This document shows positions 21,235 through 32,612 of a stretch of 64,000 nt of DNA, in pieces. The notes below the pieces were generated by a model, which had not been told where the DNA came from, ran no database searches, and saw only the letters and a list, made by a program, of their open reading frames with translations. A program made the position numbers and the translations under genes. The stretch is from Metallyticus violacea (lineage: Eukaryota; Arthropoda; Insecta; Mantodea; Metallyticidae), in contig CM060833.1 in NCBI GenBank assembly GCA_030762175.1, positions 6,699,001 through 6,763,000 of the forward strand, in the 5' to 3' direction. Numbering within the stretch: the stretch's first letter is position 1; every line of letters starts with the position of its first letter.

Positions 21235-23400
21235 TTTAGCTATGGGTAACCATCTTCAAAGAGGTGCCATTTCTACTAAATGGTCATGCGTAACCAAATG
21301 CAGGGATGTGAAATTTATAATGTATATAATTGTTCGAAACTATTTTTAAGAGTTTGAAATTTCCAATAAATACATTTGGTTGTGCGTTACGGGGGTAGGT
21401 CCATAAGTTTCCGGCCTCGCCGATAAGCATTACCGTTTTCACAAAACCCTTATCTGTTAAGTAAATAATTGCAGCTGTAACTGTTCAGATATAATTGCAT
21501 AAAGAAGGCCATGCGTAGAAGATTGTGACATGTTCAAAATGCTGTTATTAAGTTCTTCGCAAAAGAAGTACTTACTCCAAATGAAATTAAACAGCGATTG
21601 GACGGTGTATATGGGGAAGCATCCTCCTCATACTCTACCGTAAAAGAATGGGCTAAACATTTTCGAATGGGTCGAGAAAGCATTGAAGACGAAGAGCGTG
21701 CAGGTCGGCCCTTGGAGGTACTCACTCCTGAAAACTCGCTCGCTCTTGTGGAAGGAGAAATTGTGGAAGACCGGCGGATCAAAGTTACAGAAATAGCAGC
21801 AAGGTTGGGCCTTTCTAAAACAGCAGTCTTTAGAATTATTCATGAACTTTTAAACACGAATAAGGTTAGTGCAAGATGGGTGTCTAAACTTTTTTCTTCA
21901 GTCCAAAGGCAGCAACGAGTCATCTGTTGTCAGGCATTTTGGAGCTCTGCCGTGGCAACGAGAGATAAGTTCTGCAAACCATTGTTACAGGAGATTAAAC
22001 TATGATCCTGTACTATGATCCTTATCCAAAAGAGAATCAATGTAGTAACAGGCGTAAACCTGGCGAAGCACCGCCTCTAAAGGTCAAGGTCATTCAGTCA
22101 ACCAAGAAGATCATGGCCATAATCTTTGGGACTGTGAAGGAATACTCTTCATTGACTTCAAGGAGAGGAACACCACAGTAAATTGGGAGTACTATGCTGG
22201 TCTACTGCACGACTACGTGCTTCCATCAAAGAGAAAAGTGAAGGAAAGCTGAGTGGTGGTGTGCGTCTTCTTCACGACAACGCGCCAATGCACACAGCTC
22301 TTGTTGCAAAGGAAGTTGTGAAGAAATTTGGCTTCAAGAAGATCAACCATCCACCCTACAGTTCAGACCTAGCCCCCAGTGACCATTTCCTCTTCTCAAA
22401 ACTTGAGAAGGTCCTTCGAGGAAGGAAATTTAAGTGTGACGAAGAAGTGATGATGTTGTTTATGTCCATTTTGCAGACAAGACTTCTGACTATTGGGAAG
22501 GGGGGTTTGACATGTTAATTCTAAGATGTGAGAAGTGTATTGTAATAAAGGGTAACTATATTGAAAAGTGAAACATAGTTTTTATCTTTATCATACTTAG
22601 AAAGCGGTTAGGCCGCAAACTTATGAATCTATCCTAATTATAATTAATTAATATTTTCTTGGATTTGAAAATTTCTATTTAAATATTTTTGATTATACCC
22701 CACTATCTTTATATTACATTAAATTCGTTTGTTTATACATAACTAGCTTCAGGGGGTGTGAAATTTCTAGTAAATGCATACGTTACTATTTTAGCGGTGA
22801 AATTTGCATTTCCATAGTTGGTTGTATGTAACTATCACCAGGGATTGTAATTTTTAATATGTTTATTTATATGTTACTATTTTTATTCTTGGAGTATTAA
22901 ATATAATTTGATACACATATACTATACATTTTTAACTTCACAATTTCATACGTAATTTTGCAAAGGTATAAAACGTGTATTAAATATTTCATTTGCTCGT
23001 CGGTAACTACCCTATAGTGTTGTGTATTTTATACTAAAATATTTGTTTTTCTCTTAAGTTCTTCAGGGGTGTAAAATATTCTATAAAAATTAACCACATA
23101 CGGTGGGTGTGACAATTTTATTAAATGTATTTGGTTATACATAAGTATTTTATTATACTTAACTCTCTACAGGACCTAAAATGTCAAACCATTTCTGTAT
23201 TTGCAATTAACTTCAGAAAGCTTGAAACAAATATTCCCTATTCAAAATAGATAAATAAGAGGGTGGTTAGTGGCCGGTGAGTAGGGGCATTAAATTTCCA
23301 TTACATACACATTTAATTTGAAAACAAGTGTTCTCTGAGCTGCTAAATCGCTGCATGCTTTAAATGCTCAGCGGTGTAATGCCCATGAATTCTACATAGT
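21235..23400. repeat. Very decayed tandem repeat, split by an M1 insertion
   Basis: Outside the M1 copy (21390-22638) a loose unit of roughly 45-60 bp recurs: a CAGGGxTGTGAAATTTCTA-like block followed by an AATGCATTTGGTTATxCGTAAC-like block. Examples start near 21253, 21301, 21351, 22752, 22797, 22838, 23067, 23104 and 23282. Units differ strongly, so this is an eye-level call. Confidence 0.4.
21390..22638 (+). mobile_element. M1 mariner, near full length, plus strand
   Basis: Left terminus GGGGTAGGTCCATAAGTTTC; right end with the eroded inverted form near 22615-22638. Leader, then frame 21598-22005 with SYSTVKEWAKHFRMGRESIE, RAGRPLEVLTPEN, EIAARLGLSKTAVFRIIHEL and KVSARWVSKLFSSVQRQQRV, after which a frameshift scrambles the region of the first Asp. 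Frame 22183-22518 gives LRASIKEKSEGKLSGG, LLHDNAPMHTALVAKE (second Asp) and YSSDLAPSDHFLFSKL (third Asp): 34 residues between them, the DD34D mariner signature. C-terminus KFKCDEEVMMLF. Inactive because of frameshifts. Confidence 0.92.
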
Positions 23401-24861
23401 TTTATTTTCAGCCTGATTTTTTTTTATATCTATTAAGATTTTTGTAAAAACTTGAAACACTATTTTTTAACTCCTGTTTATGACATTAGTGAGTGAACTT
23501 GTGTATCTATAAAATGTGTGTATGTATATGTATTTACGTTGAAACAAAATAATAAAATTTTTTATTTTTATTTCTGTTTCAAAATTCCTCTTTTGCACAT
23601 ATATTTCATTATAAAAATAATTGCTCTTTTTACGTTTACAGTTTTTTTTCTAAAGTTTTAGGACAAATTAAATAGTTGTAATTTAAAATGTTTTATTTTT
23701 ACGTGGTTATGAAATACGAGGCAACATGTATATCCTAATGTTCAAGATGGGGTGTTAAAAATTGAGGATCATTCGTTAGAAAGGAAAAACCTCTGTTCTA
23801 AATAACATCCACTTTACAGCCATGATTAAATATAATACACACTACAAACCCTGACAAATTCTATTACATCCATAACAAAGTAAATTTGTTACACGTGTTT
23901 ACTATCAAACTAAAAAAATAAACAAATCTGTAATAAAATTTAGACATAAATCTTTGACGGCAGGTAAGATTTAACCATGCGTGAAAACGTCACGTATGTG
24001 TGGATGTTGGCAGTACTGAAGCCTACCTTGGAGCAGACGCTAATTGTGTACATCCTGCCTAGTACTACAGTCCTGCCGCATCGCAACTGACAGCCAAATG
24101 ACCCTCCATGTCACTTACCCTTAGGCGAAAATTACAAAACTTAACGTTTAAAGTAAACTGCAGGGCCTATATGTAGGTCATACGAGAAATGTGGTCAGTT
24201 AGTATTTCGCTCTTAAAATATGAAAACAAAGCCTGTAGGTATTACAAAAACACTTGACACTTATGTCTTTTCTTATTCCTTTCCCCGCCTCTTTGCTCTA
24301 AAAAAGACAATAAGACAACTATTTTCATTCTTTTTTCTTCTTATTACTTTACCGCAATGCTTTTCTCCATTCATTTATCAAAGGAAGATAAAAAATATAG
24401 TTTTATACCGAAAATAAAAAATTAATTATGTACAAATTTTTTTTATTCGATCCATTCTTCTCTTTAAACTTTTTAAAATTATTTGAAGGAAAGTAAAAAG
24501 AAAAAAAAAAAGAGGAAAAGATAGATTATTACTATTTTATCAACAGAATTCTTTGGTATGTTCCTCCAGTTCCCTTTCGCACTCTAGAAAAAATACAAAA
24601 AATTAAAGAAAAATCAAAGAAAATTCTTTCATATCCAACATTACGACAATATTTAAATTATTTCAAATAGTCATCTATCGTTCTTGTAATGTCACAATAG
24701 ATGTACACTTTAGGATCAATATCTCTACCTTCTACGTCTTTGTTATTCAAAAATATTCATACATCTTGATATAAAAAATAGTGAAATACCTAAATAATAA
24801 CACATTCCAAATTCTTAACTCTAGAGTAGTTTTAATATAGAAAACATGTTTTACTTTTTAC
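23401..24861. other. Very AT-rich stretch, nothing recognised
   Basis: Low-complexity AT-rich DNA with A and T runs; no gene or element motif seen. Confidence 0.5.
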
Positions 24862-24947
24862 TGTAGAGACCTCTGAGCAAAATTTATCGGCCGTTTCACG
24901 CCCGGAATTGAAGGGACGCTGATGACCTGAGATGTTAAAGAGCGTAA
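24862..24947 (+). mobile_element. SINE-B 3' fragment
   Basis: CCTCTGAGCAAAATTTATCG, CGTTTCACGCCCGGAATTGA and GACCTGAGATGTTAAAGAGC are the SINE-B tail. Head and body are missing. Confidence 0.8.
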
Positions 24948-25251
24948 ATCCCTCATGATATCTTAGGGTCAAAATTATCACATGTTGGATTAGATTACAG
25001 TTTTTTCTTGCATACAGAACATTACAAATGATGGAAATCAACGAGTTAAAATTGGAAACACAATGTGGAATATAATATCGGGAGTTTCCTCAGGGTCCTT
25101 TACTTTTCAAATGATGTTGCAGTTCGGTTGAAATTTAAAGTTACAAAAATAAGATAAAGCTCTGACATTAAACATTACAGAGTAATTTGGACATGGTCGG
25201 TAAATAGGCCATGATAAACAAAATTAAAATGCACAAAGTTAAAAATACATA

Positions 25252-25934
25252 CAGAGGGGGGCCAATAAATGTATACACACTTCAAGCAAAGAAAAAACTG
25301 TGTTAACACAACAAAACTGAATTCACACAAACAGAAAATGATGAGCACTAATCATCTTAGACTTTTACAGTTACAACAGTTGCTCAAAATACCCATCATC
25401 GGCGTCGATACACTTCTCAGTACGTTGAACTACTGATTGAGTAACGTTTGCGAAAGTGTCCTCAGCGATTGCAGCACATGTCGTTTCAATTTCTTCCCGA
25501 AGTGTTGTCAGTGTAGCTGGTTTTCTACGGTATACAACATCCTTAAGAGTTCCCCATAGGTAGAAGTCCAACGGCGGTTCTGTTCTGTACACACGTCTCG
25601 ATTGCCTTTGAACTTCAACAATATTCTCGGTTTTCCAATACTACTTCCAAATTGCTTTCCGCTGTTTAAACGATAATCTTGACTCCATTTTGTTGTAGCA
25701 ACGCTAGCATAACGTAATGTGAGTCACATCAGTTTGCAGAACATCATACGATAATGTTGGCTTCATTTGTTTATTGTTGATTTACCTGTCACGTAGCAAC
25801 GCTATCATAATGTATGTGAGTCACATCTGTTTACAGAACATCATACTACACATTACTGTTGTTTTTCAGTTCAATTTGAAGTATAATAAATAGATATTTA
25901 CTGCGAAAGTGTGTATACATTTTGGCACCCTCGG
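25252..25934 (-). mobile_element. M2 deletion derivative with both termini
   Basis: Left end AGAGGGGGGCCAATAAATG, right end ending CATTTTGGCACCCTCGG, TA on both outer sides. Minus frame 25371-25592 joins MYRTEPP directly to LDFYLWGTLKDVVYRRKP and runs to CIDADDGYFEQLL. This deletion point is identical to the copy at 39792-40318, marking a deletion subfamily. The leader contains an internal duplication: 25694-25748 and 25796-25850 are two copies of the same ~55 bp. Confidence 0.9.
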
Positions 25935-26254
25935 TATATATATAAATTAATTAAGAGACAAGGATGAAATTGTTCTTGTTATTAAAATGGTGAGGAAATC
26001 CCCCCCCCCCCAAAAAAAACACTGCAAACATCTAGCATATATTTACAAGAAAAGCTGGATGGGAAGATTAAGCGAACCATGTAATGTAAAAATAGTGGAA
26101 GATTTTTACATTTCGTTAGGAGAGTGCTTAGAAAGCGAAGCGCGCTATCCAAAGAGTTAGCGCATGGGTCACTTGTTCCCTGATAATGGAATATGGTGCA
26201 TCTTGTTGAGATCTTTACAGAACAAAAAAAAAAACAAAACAAATAGACTCTCTA
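25935..26254. other. Unassigned
   Basis: Short AT-rich spacer with a C run (26000-26010) and A runs. No element recognised. Confidence 0.4.
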
Positions 26255-27240
26255 GAGGGTGCAAAAAACGGCAGCCAGTACGAAGTTGAAAGGTGCAGAA
26301 TCTGGAATGGGAATTCTTGACAGCTACACGCAGAGAAGCCAAACTTTGTACACTTTATTAACAGAACCCGGAAGTCACGCAAAATGTCTTTCTATCTGGG
26401 TGGATATTTTAACAGTCAGATAGAAATTAATATGTTTCCGTACATTTTGGGGTTAGCGGGGCCAGTTTTTATTTTGTCTCTTTTGCTTAATTTGGCTTCT
26501 GTTGCCTATTTTAAGGCGTAATTATTTATTCATTTTAAAAATCACATAAAAAGTGAACAAGATTATAAAATGAAATGGCATGTTAATCTTACAAAAATAT
26601 ATATTGAGAATCGTTTTTAAGCAGTCAAAAACTTCTGCTTAACCCATTCACTTAAGCTCTTTAAATAGCACAACTTTTATTAGTGAAAGAAACACACGGT
26701 TACCTCGGGCATACGAATACCAGGAAATAGAGAAGATGAGGGCAGTACTGTAGTTTTGAATAGTCCTGGCGAATGAGCTTATACCGATCTGCGCGAGATA
26801 ATTTTAGGAAATTTGTGGGGGGGTAACTTCTCAGCTGCATAAATGTAACAAACAATTGCAAGCGAGGAAGATGAGAGCGGTATCGCTGTGCAATAAACCG
26901 TTCCTACAATGTGTTCAGTACGGAAGTAAGAGAGATACTAACCTGATTCCCTATAAACGTATAAACAGAAAATAAACTCGACCAGAAACCATTGTGCATC
27001 TATTGCTCATTCGCCAGGACTATTCAAAACTACTTTACTTTGTCTTGATCAACATTTCCATATTCTATAAGGTGAATGTTCTGTTGTAACTGGCATGAGT
27101 TCTTCCGAAATAACTTGTTTTAAATATGCTCCAATCACTTCAGTGAAAGTAGAACGTTCTTTTTCCATTATGAAAAATGTTCTCTCTGACTATGACAGTT
27201 GGTACCTTGAAAAAATATCTTCTTGTTGCTTGTAACCAAG
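26255..27240 (+). mobile_element. hAT-type remnant, copy 2
   Basis: Direct repeat of 13660-14460. The 3' frame reads CSVVTGMSSSEITCFKYAP, ITSVKVERSFSIMKNVLSD then a stop after about 14 further residues: the hAT C-terminal dimerisation motif, better preserved than in copy 1. AGGGTGCAAAAAACGG at 26257 resembles a hAT-like 5' end, though no inverted partner or 8-bp duplication was found. The upstream transposase domains are not legible. AT-rich sequence to about 27460 may also belong to it. Confidence 0.65.
26750..27033 (+). mobile_element. 284-bp MITE-like element with perfect 29-bp inverted termini
   Basis: Left arm 26750-26778 begins GTAGTTTTGAATAGTCCTGG and right arm 27005-27033 is its exact reverse complement. 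Contains GCAAGCGAGGAAGATGAGAG and GGAAGTAAGAGAGATACTAA, both shared with the copy at 14057-14338. No coding capacity. It lies inside the hAT remnant, at the same position in both copies. Confidence 0.75.
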
Positions 27241-28299
27241 AAAAGTAAGCTTAAGTATTTTAATCAAGTAATAAAGAAATTATTATGTATTTTAAATATC
27301 TATTTTCATTAATCATGAGTGATATTTCTTTTGTATTCACTTTTTATAAATGTCTATTTTAATTATATTCTGCCTATTTTCAATATTTTAAGTGCCTTTT
27401 TCCCTGCCCATTTTAACCAAAATAAACGTTTGAACTTCTGGGCTCTGTTTATTAGGGCATAGGACATGGGCGGATCTAAGACTTAAACGTTTATCATGCC
27501 CTCATATTACACAAGGGATGATCATTACTTTAAAATTCAAGAAAGGCAACAGAGAACAGTCGTAGGGAGTTTTTCGTTCTAAAATAGAACAATGGATGAT
27601 TGGAATAACTTACGTCTTTGAGACCTGCCCTCATTACAGTTAAAACATTTAGATACAGCTAAAAGATGCAAATGAAGCCATTAACACACTTACAAAGAAA
27701 GAAATACCAGGGCTACTGGGTGCAACTTCTTTGTAGTAGCACAGCCCAGGGTTTGCAACGATGAAAATATATCTGCAGTTCTCCTGGGGAACAAATTGTA
27801 GACAATTTACCATAACAACGGTGATTTCTTTGAAATTCATTCTGTGTAGAGAGCATTTTCTTCATATAAGAATGGTTTTAAAAACAACGAAAAAGGTTTT
27901 ACCATACAAAACCTAGCAATGTGTTTAATAGTATAGTGTGGAAGTATATTATCTGTTGGGTTTTGTTGGTTGCAACTTTTTTAAAAAGGTGTCTGCAAAG
28001 GGAAATTTTTAATTATGCCCCATAAACAGTTGAAATTTACCAAAGTGCTTTGGTACTGGGGCAATAAAATGTAAATAAAAAAAAGTAAATATTTTTTTAA
28101 GTGTTTTTATGTACTTTAGTACTGACGAAATTTAAAAGGTCTGCTAAAACTATATAAATATATGTAAAAAATTAATATAAATTTATGTTTAAAAACAAAC
28201 AATAAGCTATTTAATAATTATGTTTAAAGACTAATATATCTTTTTAAAATACTAGAAAACCGCGTCGCACTATTAAACATTACGTAACTACACAATTGC
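27241..28299. other. AT-rich stretch, nothing recognised
   Basis: No motif seen. The first 200 bp may be the tail of the hAT remnant. Confidence 0.4.
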
Positions 28300-28720
28300 G
28301 CGAACCTTACCACGCGTGGAGGTCGAGCGTTTTTTGTTTATCTCAACACTGAGGACCTTGGTACTGTCATCTGTCATTTGTTATTTGGAGCGTTGAGTTT
28401 GTAAACACGCATTGCATTTTGCATACTTAAAGAAAGTTTGCGCTGTTTGTGAGTGTCAAGTAAAAAAAGACAAATTCCGACACGTTTTAAGTTTAATAGA
28501 AGAGCAAAGCTAACTCGAAACATTTGTGCCGTATACAGGAAGAACGCTGTTGGAGAAAGCACGGCAGGAAAAGAGGGCCGTTTTGATGTGAGCGATTTGC
28601 CTCGTTCGGGAAGACCATCGGGTTTTAATGAAGACCTTATGAACTCAAATCCATGATTATCCACGTCAGTCAACCCGAGCATTAGCACTTGTGACCAACT
28701 GTGACCATGCGATATTTGCA
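28300..28720 (+). mobile_element. Mariner-like transposase N-terminal fragment
   Basis: Plus frame from 28453 gives KKRQIPTRFKFNRRAK, KNAVGEST and GRFDVSDLPRSGRPSGFNED, the hinge of a mariner lineage in which the usual text is NFDVSDLPRSGRP. A frameshift follows, then STRALALVTNCDHA, matching STRELANxxNCDHSTIxRHL. Upstream 28300-28440 is probably leader. Everything C-terminal is missing. Confidence 0.8.
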
Positions 28721-28839
28721 TTCCCTCAGCTGTGCGTGTGTGCGTGCTTGTGTTAACTGCGATTGGGTTTACGCCTGGGGGCAGTGAAAAATAATAAAAA
28801 TACAACGATTATTTGCAGCAAAATACTTAAAAAAAAGAA

Positions 28840-29139
28840 ATGCGTTAACTTAATTAACTTCATGCCAACTTAGAAATAAATAAATCTAATTTAAAAATAC
28901 GTGTCGAATTAATTTTACATACATTCACATGTCAGTTAACTCAATTAAAAAAAAAACCATCCTAATTTAAATATCTCACTGTAGTTAATTAAATGTACTT
29001 TACCTAACTAAAATAGTTCAATAGACGTTAACTCTTTTAAATTCGCAAAAAACGAATTAAATACGCCTCAAAATAATTGTATTTTATTTACATGGCAGTT
29101 AATTAAATACATTTATCCTAATTAAAATACATCAATGTA
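28840..29139. repeat. Loose AT-rich tandem-like repeat
   Basis: CAGTTAAxTxAATTAAA...CCTAATTxAAATA recurs near 28933, 28981 and 29096 with intermediate weak units, suggesting a unit of about 50-57 bp. Low confidence because the sequence is extremely AT-rich. Confidence 0.3.
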
Positions 29140-29562
29140 TAAGGGTAGGTTCATAAGTTTCCGGACTAATCATTTTCTAGGTAAGATAAAGACAAAAACA
29201 ATTTCACTTTTCAATATAGTTGCCAATTATTGCAATCACTTCTCACATCTTTGAATTAACATTTCAACCTCCCCTTTCCAAAATGGTCGATCACCCTGAA
29301 GCCACATTTTTGCACAGCTTCCGTTGCAACAAGGAGATCTACTATCCACCTACAGCCCAGATCTAGCTCCCAGTGATTATTTCTTCTTCTCAAAACTCAA
29401 GAAGGACCTTCGAGGAAGGAAATTTAAGTGTGACGAAGAAGGGATGAAAGCTGTTTATACTCATTTAACAGACAAAACTTCTGACTATTGGGGGGGGGGT
29501 TAAAATGTTAATTCACATATATCATACCTAGAAAATGGTTATGCCGCAAACTTATGGACTCG
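29140..29562. mobile_element. M1 foldback: two 3' ends in inverted orientation
   Basis: 29140-29334 is the M1 3' end on the minus strand (AGGGTAGGTTCATAAGTTTC, CATCTTTGAATTAACATTTC, then after a deletion GAAGCCACATTTTTGC). From about 29335 the same 3' region runs on the plus strand: CAGCCCAGATCTAGCTCCCA, then KLKKDLRGRKFKCDEE coding text, a G run and an M1 terminus with a small deletion, followed by TA at 29563. The two arms share the last 150-200 bp as an inverted repeat, and no M1 5' sequence is present. Confidence 0.85.
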
Positions 29563-29639
29563 TAACTTGGGTACCGTACGCTTTAAGTGAAAACGACAAA
29601 AATCAGCATCTCTGCTTGCTAGTTATCGGTTAGTTAGTG

Positions 29640-29905
29640 AAGAACATCGACAAATTACTATGGAAGATTTTGCTGGTGGCGAAAAAATTGAGTAAAAATG
29701 GCCGAGAAGACTGCATCAAGTATTGCTGCAACACGATAATGCACGCCCACACTCCGCTAACATGAAGGCAGCTGGTAGCGAGGTGGTTCCACGTCCCCCA
29801 TATTCCACCTTCAGTGGAATCAAAGAAACTACCCCATGTTGGAAGAGAGTCATAGATAACGGACGAGTTTATATTACTGATTAGTTTCTGTATGCTACTC
29901 ATCTC
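29640..29905 (+). mobile_element. Mariner-like transposase fragment
   Basis: Plus frame at 29718-29800 reads VLLQHDNARPHSAN and then VVPRPPYS, the second catalytic Asp motif and the approach to the third, where SPDLAPSD is replaced by unrelated text. Only this core survives. Confidence 0.65.
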
Positions 29906-29951
29906 AAATAAAAAAAAAGTATTTACTTCAGAACAGGGAGCCGTCAATAGG

Positions 29952-30012
29952 CTTTTCTTCTTTTTCTTTTTCTTTTTCTTCTTCTTCTTTTTCTTCTTGT
30001 TCTTCTTATTTC
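29952..30012 (+). repeat. (TTC)n/(TTTTC)n microsatellite
   Basis: Interrupted pyrimidine repeat of TTC and TTTTTC units. Confidence 0.9.
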
Positions 30013-30083
30013 TTGATTGTAGAACGAGCGTTAGAATAGTTCTTGCAATTTTGCTGGAAAGGAAACTTTATAAAGTAGTAGCA

Positions 30084-30085
30084 AC

Positions 30086-30151
<66 letters not shown>
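30084..30151 (+). repeat. (AAT)n microsatellite
   Basis: About 22 uninterrupted ATA/AAT units. Confidence 0.97.
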
Positions 30152-30638
30152 CGAAGTTAAAATAAAATACATTGTCCAAGAAATTAGAAAAAGAAGGGGA
30201 AAAAAAAGACAATTTATTTAATTTAAAGTGGAAGTTGACACCGAACGCGACTAATTATGACATGGAGCGAATGCAAAGCTAGCACGTGTTTGCAAACCCA
30301 CTTTCTTTTCCCCACCCTCATCGCGCGACAACCCCTTGTCGACTGGTCCTTCATGAGAAAAGTCGAAGAGTAAACAGGGGGTGCAAGTTCTGAAACAGTG
30401 CTTTTAAAAACGATGGGGTGGCTTTCGTGCGTGAGCACACACAGTGTGCCTAATCTCAGGTTCAAATGAAGTTTCAAATAAAAGCAAGACTAATGAAATA
30501 AACCTTGCGCAAATACGAGAGGCGTTGGGAAATGATCTACAGAATTCGTTTTTGTTTGTACCTTGTTTATTATGTAACGCGGTTCAATGTATATGGCATC
30601 TCTCTATATACTCCCCACCGTTGTCATTGTCCTGGTAG

Positions 30639-30868
30639 ACCGCCACGGGTGACCGAGGTCCTTAAGAAGCGGACTCGTGAGCGGGAGGTCTGGGGTTCGA
30701 ATCCCGCCTGGACTGTCCTCCCCGACTGAGGTTTTATCCAGGTTTTCCTCTGTCCTCATAAATGGCAAATGCCGGGGAGGTACCCTAAACCTGGAACGTT
30801 TCTTTCCTTAAAATAAAAATCCTTTCCCAATTTATTTCATCTCATCGTTAAAACATTATTAAAAAAAG
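30639..30868 (+). mobile_element. SINE-A inserted in M3 copy b
   Basis: CGCCACGGGTGACCGAGG head with GGGTTCGAATCCCGCC B box, body CCTCATAAATGGCAAATGCC, tail AAAACATTATTAAAAAAA. An 11-bp duplication TGTCCTGGTAG flanks it (30628-30638 and 30869-30879), so this is a real target-primed insertion. The 3' part GATGCCTCAGTAGTAAAAAC is missing. Confidence 0.92.
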
Positions 30869-31219
30869 TGTCCTGGTAGCTTCATTATGACGTCCCGAAA
30901 TCATATTTGGGAATACTAAGCCACCACTCGTTGTTGCCAAATTTTTGTACCTCACAGCAAGTTCTAAATAAGGGATAATCGAAAGGAGCGAGATTCGGTG
31001 AATATGGTGGGTGCGGCAGAATAAAGAATTCCAGCTATGCAACTGTGGGATATCAAGGCCACGCTTTATCATGTTGGAGGAACCCTCCTGTCGAGCACTC
31101 CCCTTTTGCCGTTGCTGAACCCCACGTCTAAACCGTGTAAGAGTCTCGCTGTTGACGGACATCCCTTGAAGATGCCTGCCTGAAGATGGAGCAGCACAAA
31201 AAATATTGGGCTAAAAGTT

Positions 31220-31484
31220 TTTAATCGTATTTAACGCTTTCTTTTTACTACTGAGGCATTACTGATGATACATGAGATGAAATGATATTTTGGGAAAGGA
31301 TTTTTTTTTAAGGAAGGAAACGTTCCAGGCCTATGTTTAGGGTACCTCCCCGGCATTTGGCATTATGAGGACTGAGGAAAACCTGGAAAAAAACTTAAGT
31401 CAAGGAGGACGATCCTAGTGGGAATGCAACCCCAGACGTTCCATTCATAGTTCGCGCCTTAACGACCTGTCACCCGTGGCGGTT
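31220..31484 (-). mobile_element. SINE-A inserted in M3 copy b
   Basis: Minus strand: CCGCCACGGGTGACAGG head, damaged B box (GGTTGCATTCC), body ATGCCAAATGCCGGGGAGG, 3' end AGTAGTAAAAAG. It splits the transposase between its first and second Asp regions. No clean duplication visible. Confidence 0.88.
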
Positions 31485-32110
31485 GAGCCCCTGGATATTT
31501 CCATTGAACTTTCTTCCCTGGAGTGTGACAAAGACACAAGGACATGTTACATCACCAACTTCTGTTAAAAAATTCCTTATCCAGTAGCTAAGGACAGATT
31601 TCAACCCACTTGTCCTTCTGTACCGTTGTCAAGTATTGGAAGTCAATCTGTATACGTTTTTAATATTCAAATCTTCGTGAATATGGTGTGCAGGATTGTG
31701 CGGCCGAGCCCTGTATGATATTCCAGTTCGTCAAATGTCTACCAGCCATAATCAATCAGACACAATTTCAATATTTCTGGGAGACCGCGATGTTGACAAG
31801 CGTGTCTTCTTGTGTACAGGAACTTTTTGACCAGATACCGCAGTTAAAAGTCTATGAATTCCTCCAGTTTTGGATGATTCCTTCCACAAGAATAGTGCAG
31901 TTCCATATTTGTCCACGTCTTTATCTATTTGACAGCAAGCGAGCACTGTCCTTTCACTACACACTTTGCTTACAACGCAACACAGCACGTTTTAGCACTA
32001 CGAATGGGCCTGCCCATGGTTTCGTAAAATACTCTTCCGGTGAAAAAGCTATTACAGTAATTTTGGAGGCTTTCCAAATTTTCCCATTTTTACCAACATT
32101 GCACGTAATT

Positions 32111-32589
32111 TAGTAACTTACTAAAACTGAGATAAATTAGATTTTAAATTAAGAAATAAACAAAGTAAGCTAAAAGATACGAGCATTGAAATTGAAAACG
32201 TGAACAGAAATCTTGCTAGGTTTAAGAAGAGGGTATAGAATAAACTGAACAAAGTGCTGGCTAATTCCTCTATTCCCGTTCGTTAATGACGGTATAAGCA
32301 GGTACATAACAAACTGTAGACCAGTATTTAAGTGAAATAACTTGTGGCTTTTCTGACAACCGACATTCCAAAGCGTATTCCAATTACTCCGCTCTTAATG
32401 GAACCTGTGCTGGCCCTGAGCCCCCTTTTTCTGTGTAGTAGTTGGTTGCCCTGTCACGTCTTCTAATCACCTCCACCTCTTCTCGCTGCCGGACCCAACC
32501 GTTACCAGGGGAACTCCAAATTGAGTCATGTATCGTTATCTACTGTCAACTGTTCACAAAGAGAACGCAATTCGAATTCCTTCACTTAA
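32111..32589. other. Unassigned
   Basis: No gene or element recognised. Confidence 0.4.
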
Positions 32590-32612
32590 GGCAGGCAGGC
32601 AGGCAGGCAGGC
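32590..32612 (+). repeat. (GGCA)n microsatellite
   Basis: Nearly six uninterrupted GGCA units. Confidence 0.95.

Larger units (their letters stand above)
30516..32110 (-). mobile_element. Mariner-like element M3, copy b, interrupted by two SINE-A copies
   Basis: Left end CGAGAGGCGTTGGGAAATGA resembles the M3 terminus at 11308. Minus strand: at 31020-31100 GGFLQHDKA (second Asp) and ILPHPPYSPNLAPFDYPLF (third Asp); at 31495-31690 VQKDKWVEICP and VQWKYP, aligning with KRVKVCHRL and SMQWKHP of copy a; at 31700-31990 the linker SRSPRNIEIVSD, aligning with SRSHRNIEVLSE of copy a. SINE-A copies occupy 30639-30868 and 31220-31484. Multiple stops. Right terminus not found; 32110 is approximate. Confidence 0.75.

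Noticed and set aside
28374..28805. 143-codon minus-strand open frame
   Set aside because: It is antisense to the mariner N-terminal fragment at 28453-28656 and has no family resemblance.
30006..30221. Long open frames with runs of Tyr or Ile
   Set aside because: They are translations of the (AAT)n and (TTC)n microsatellites.
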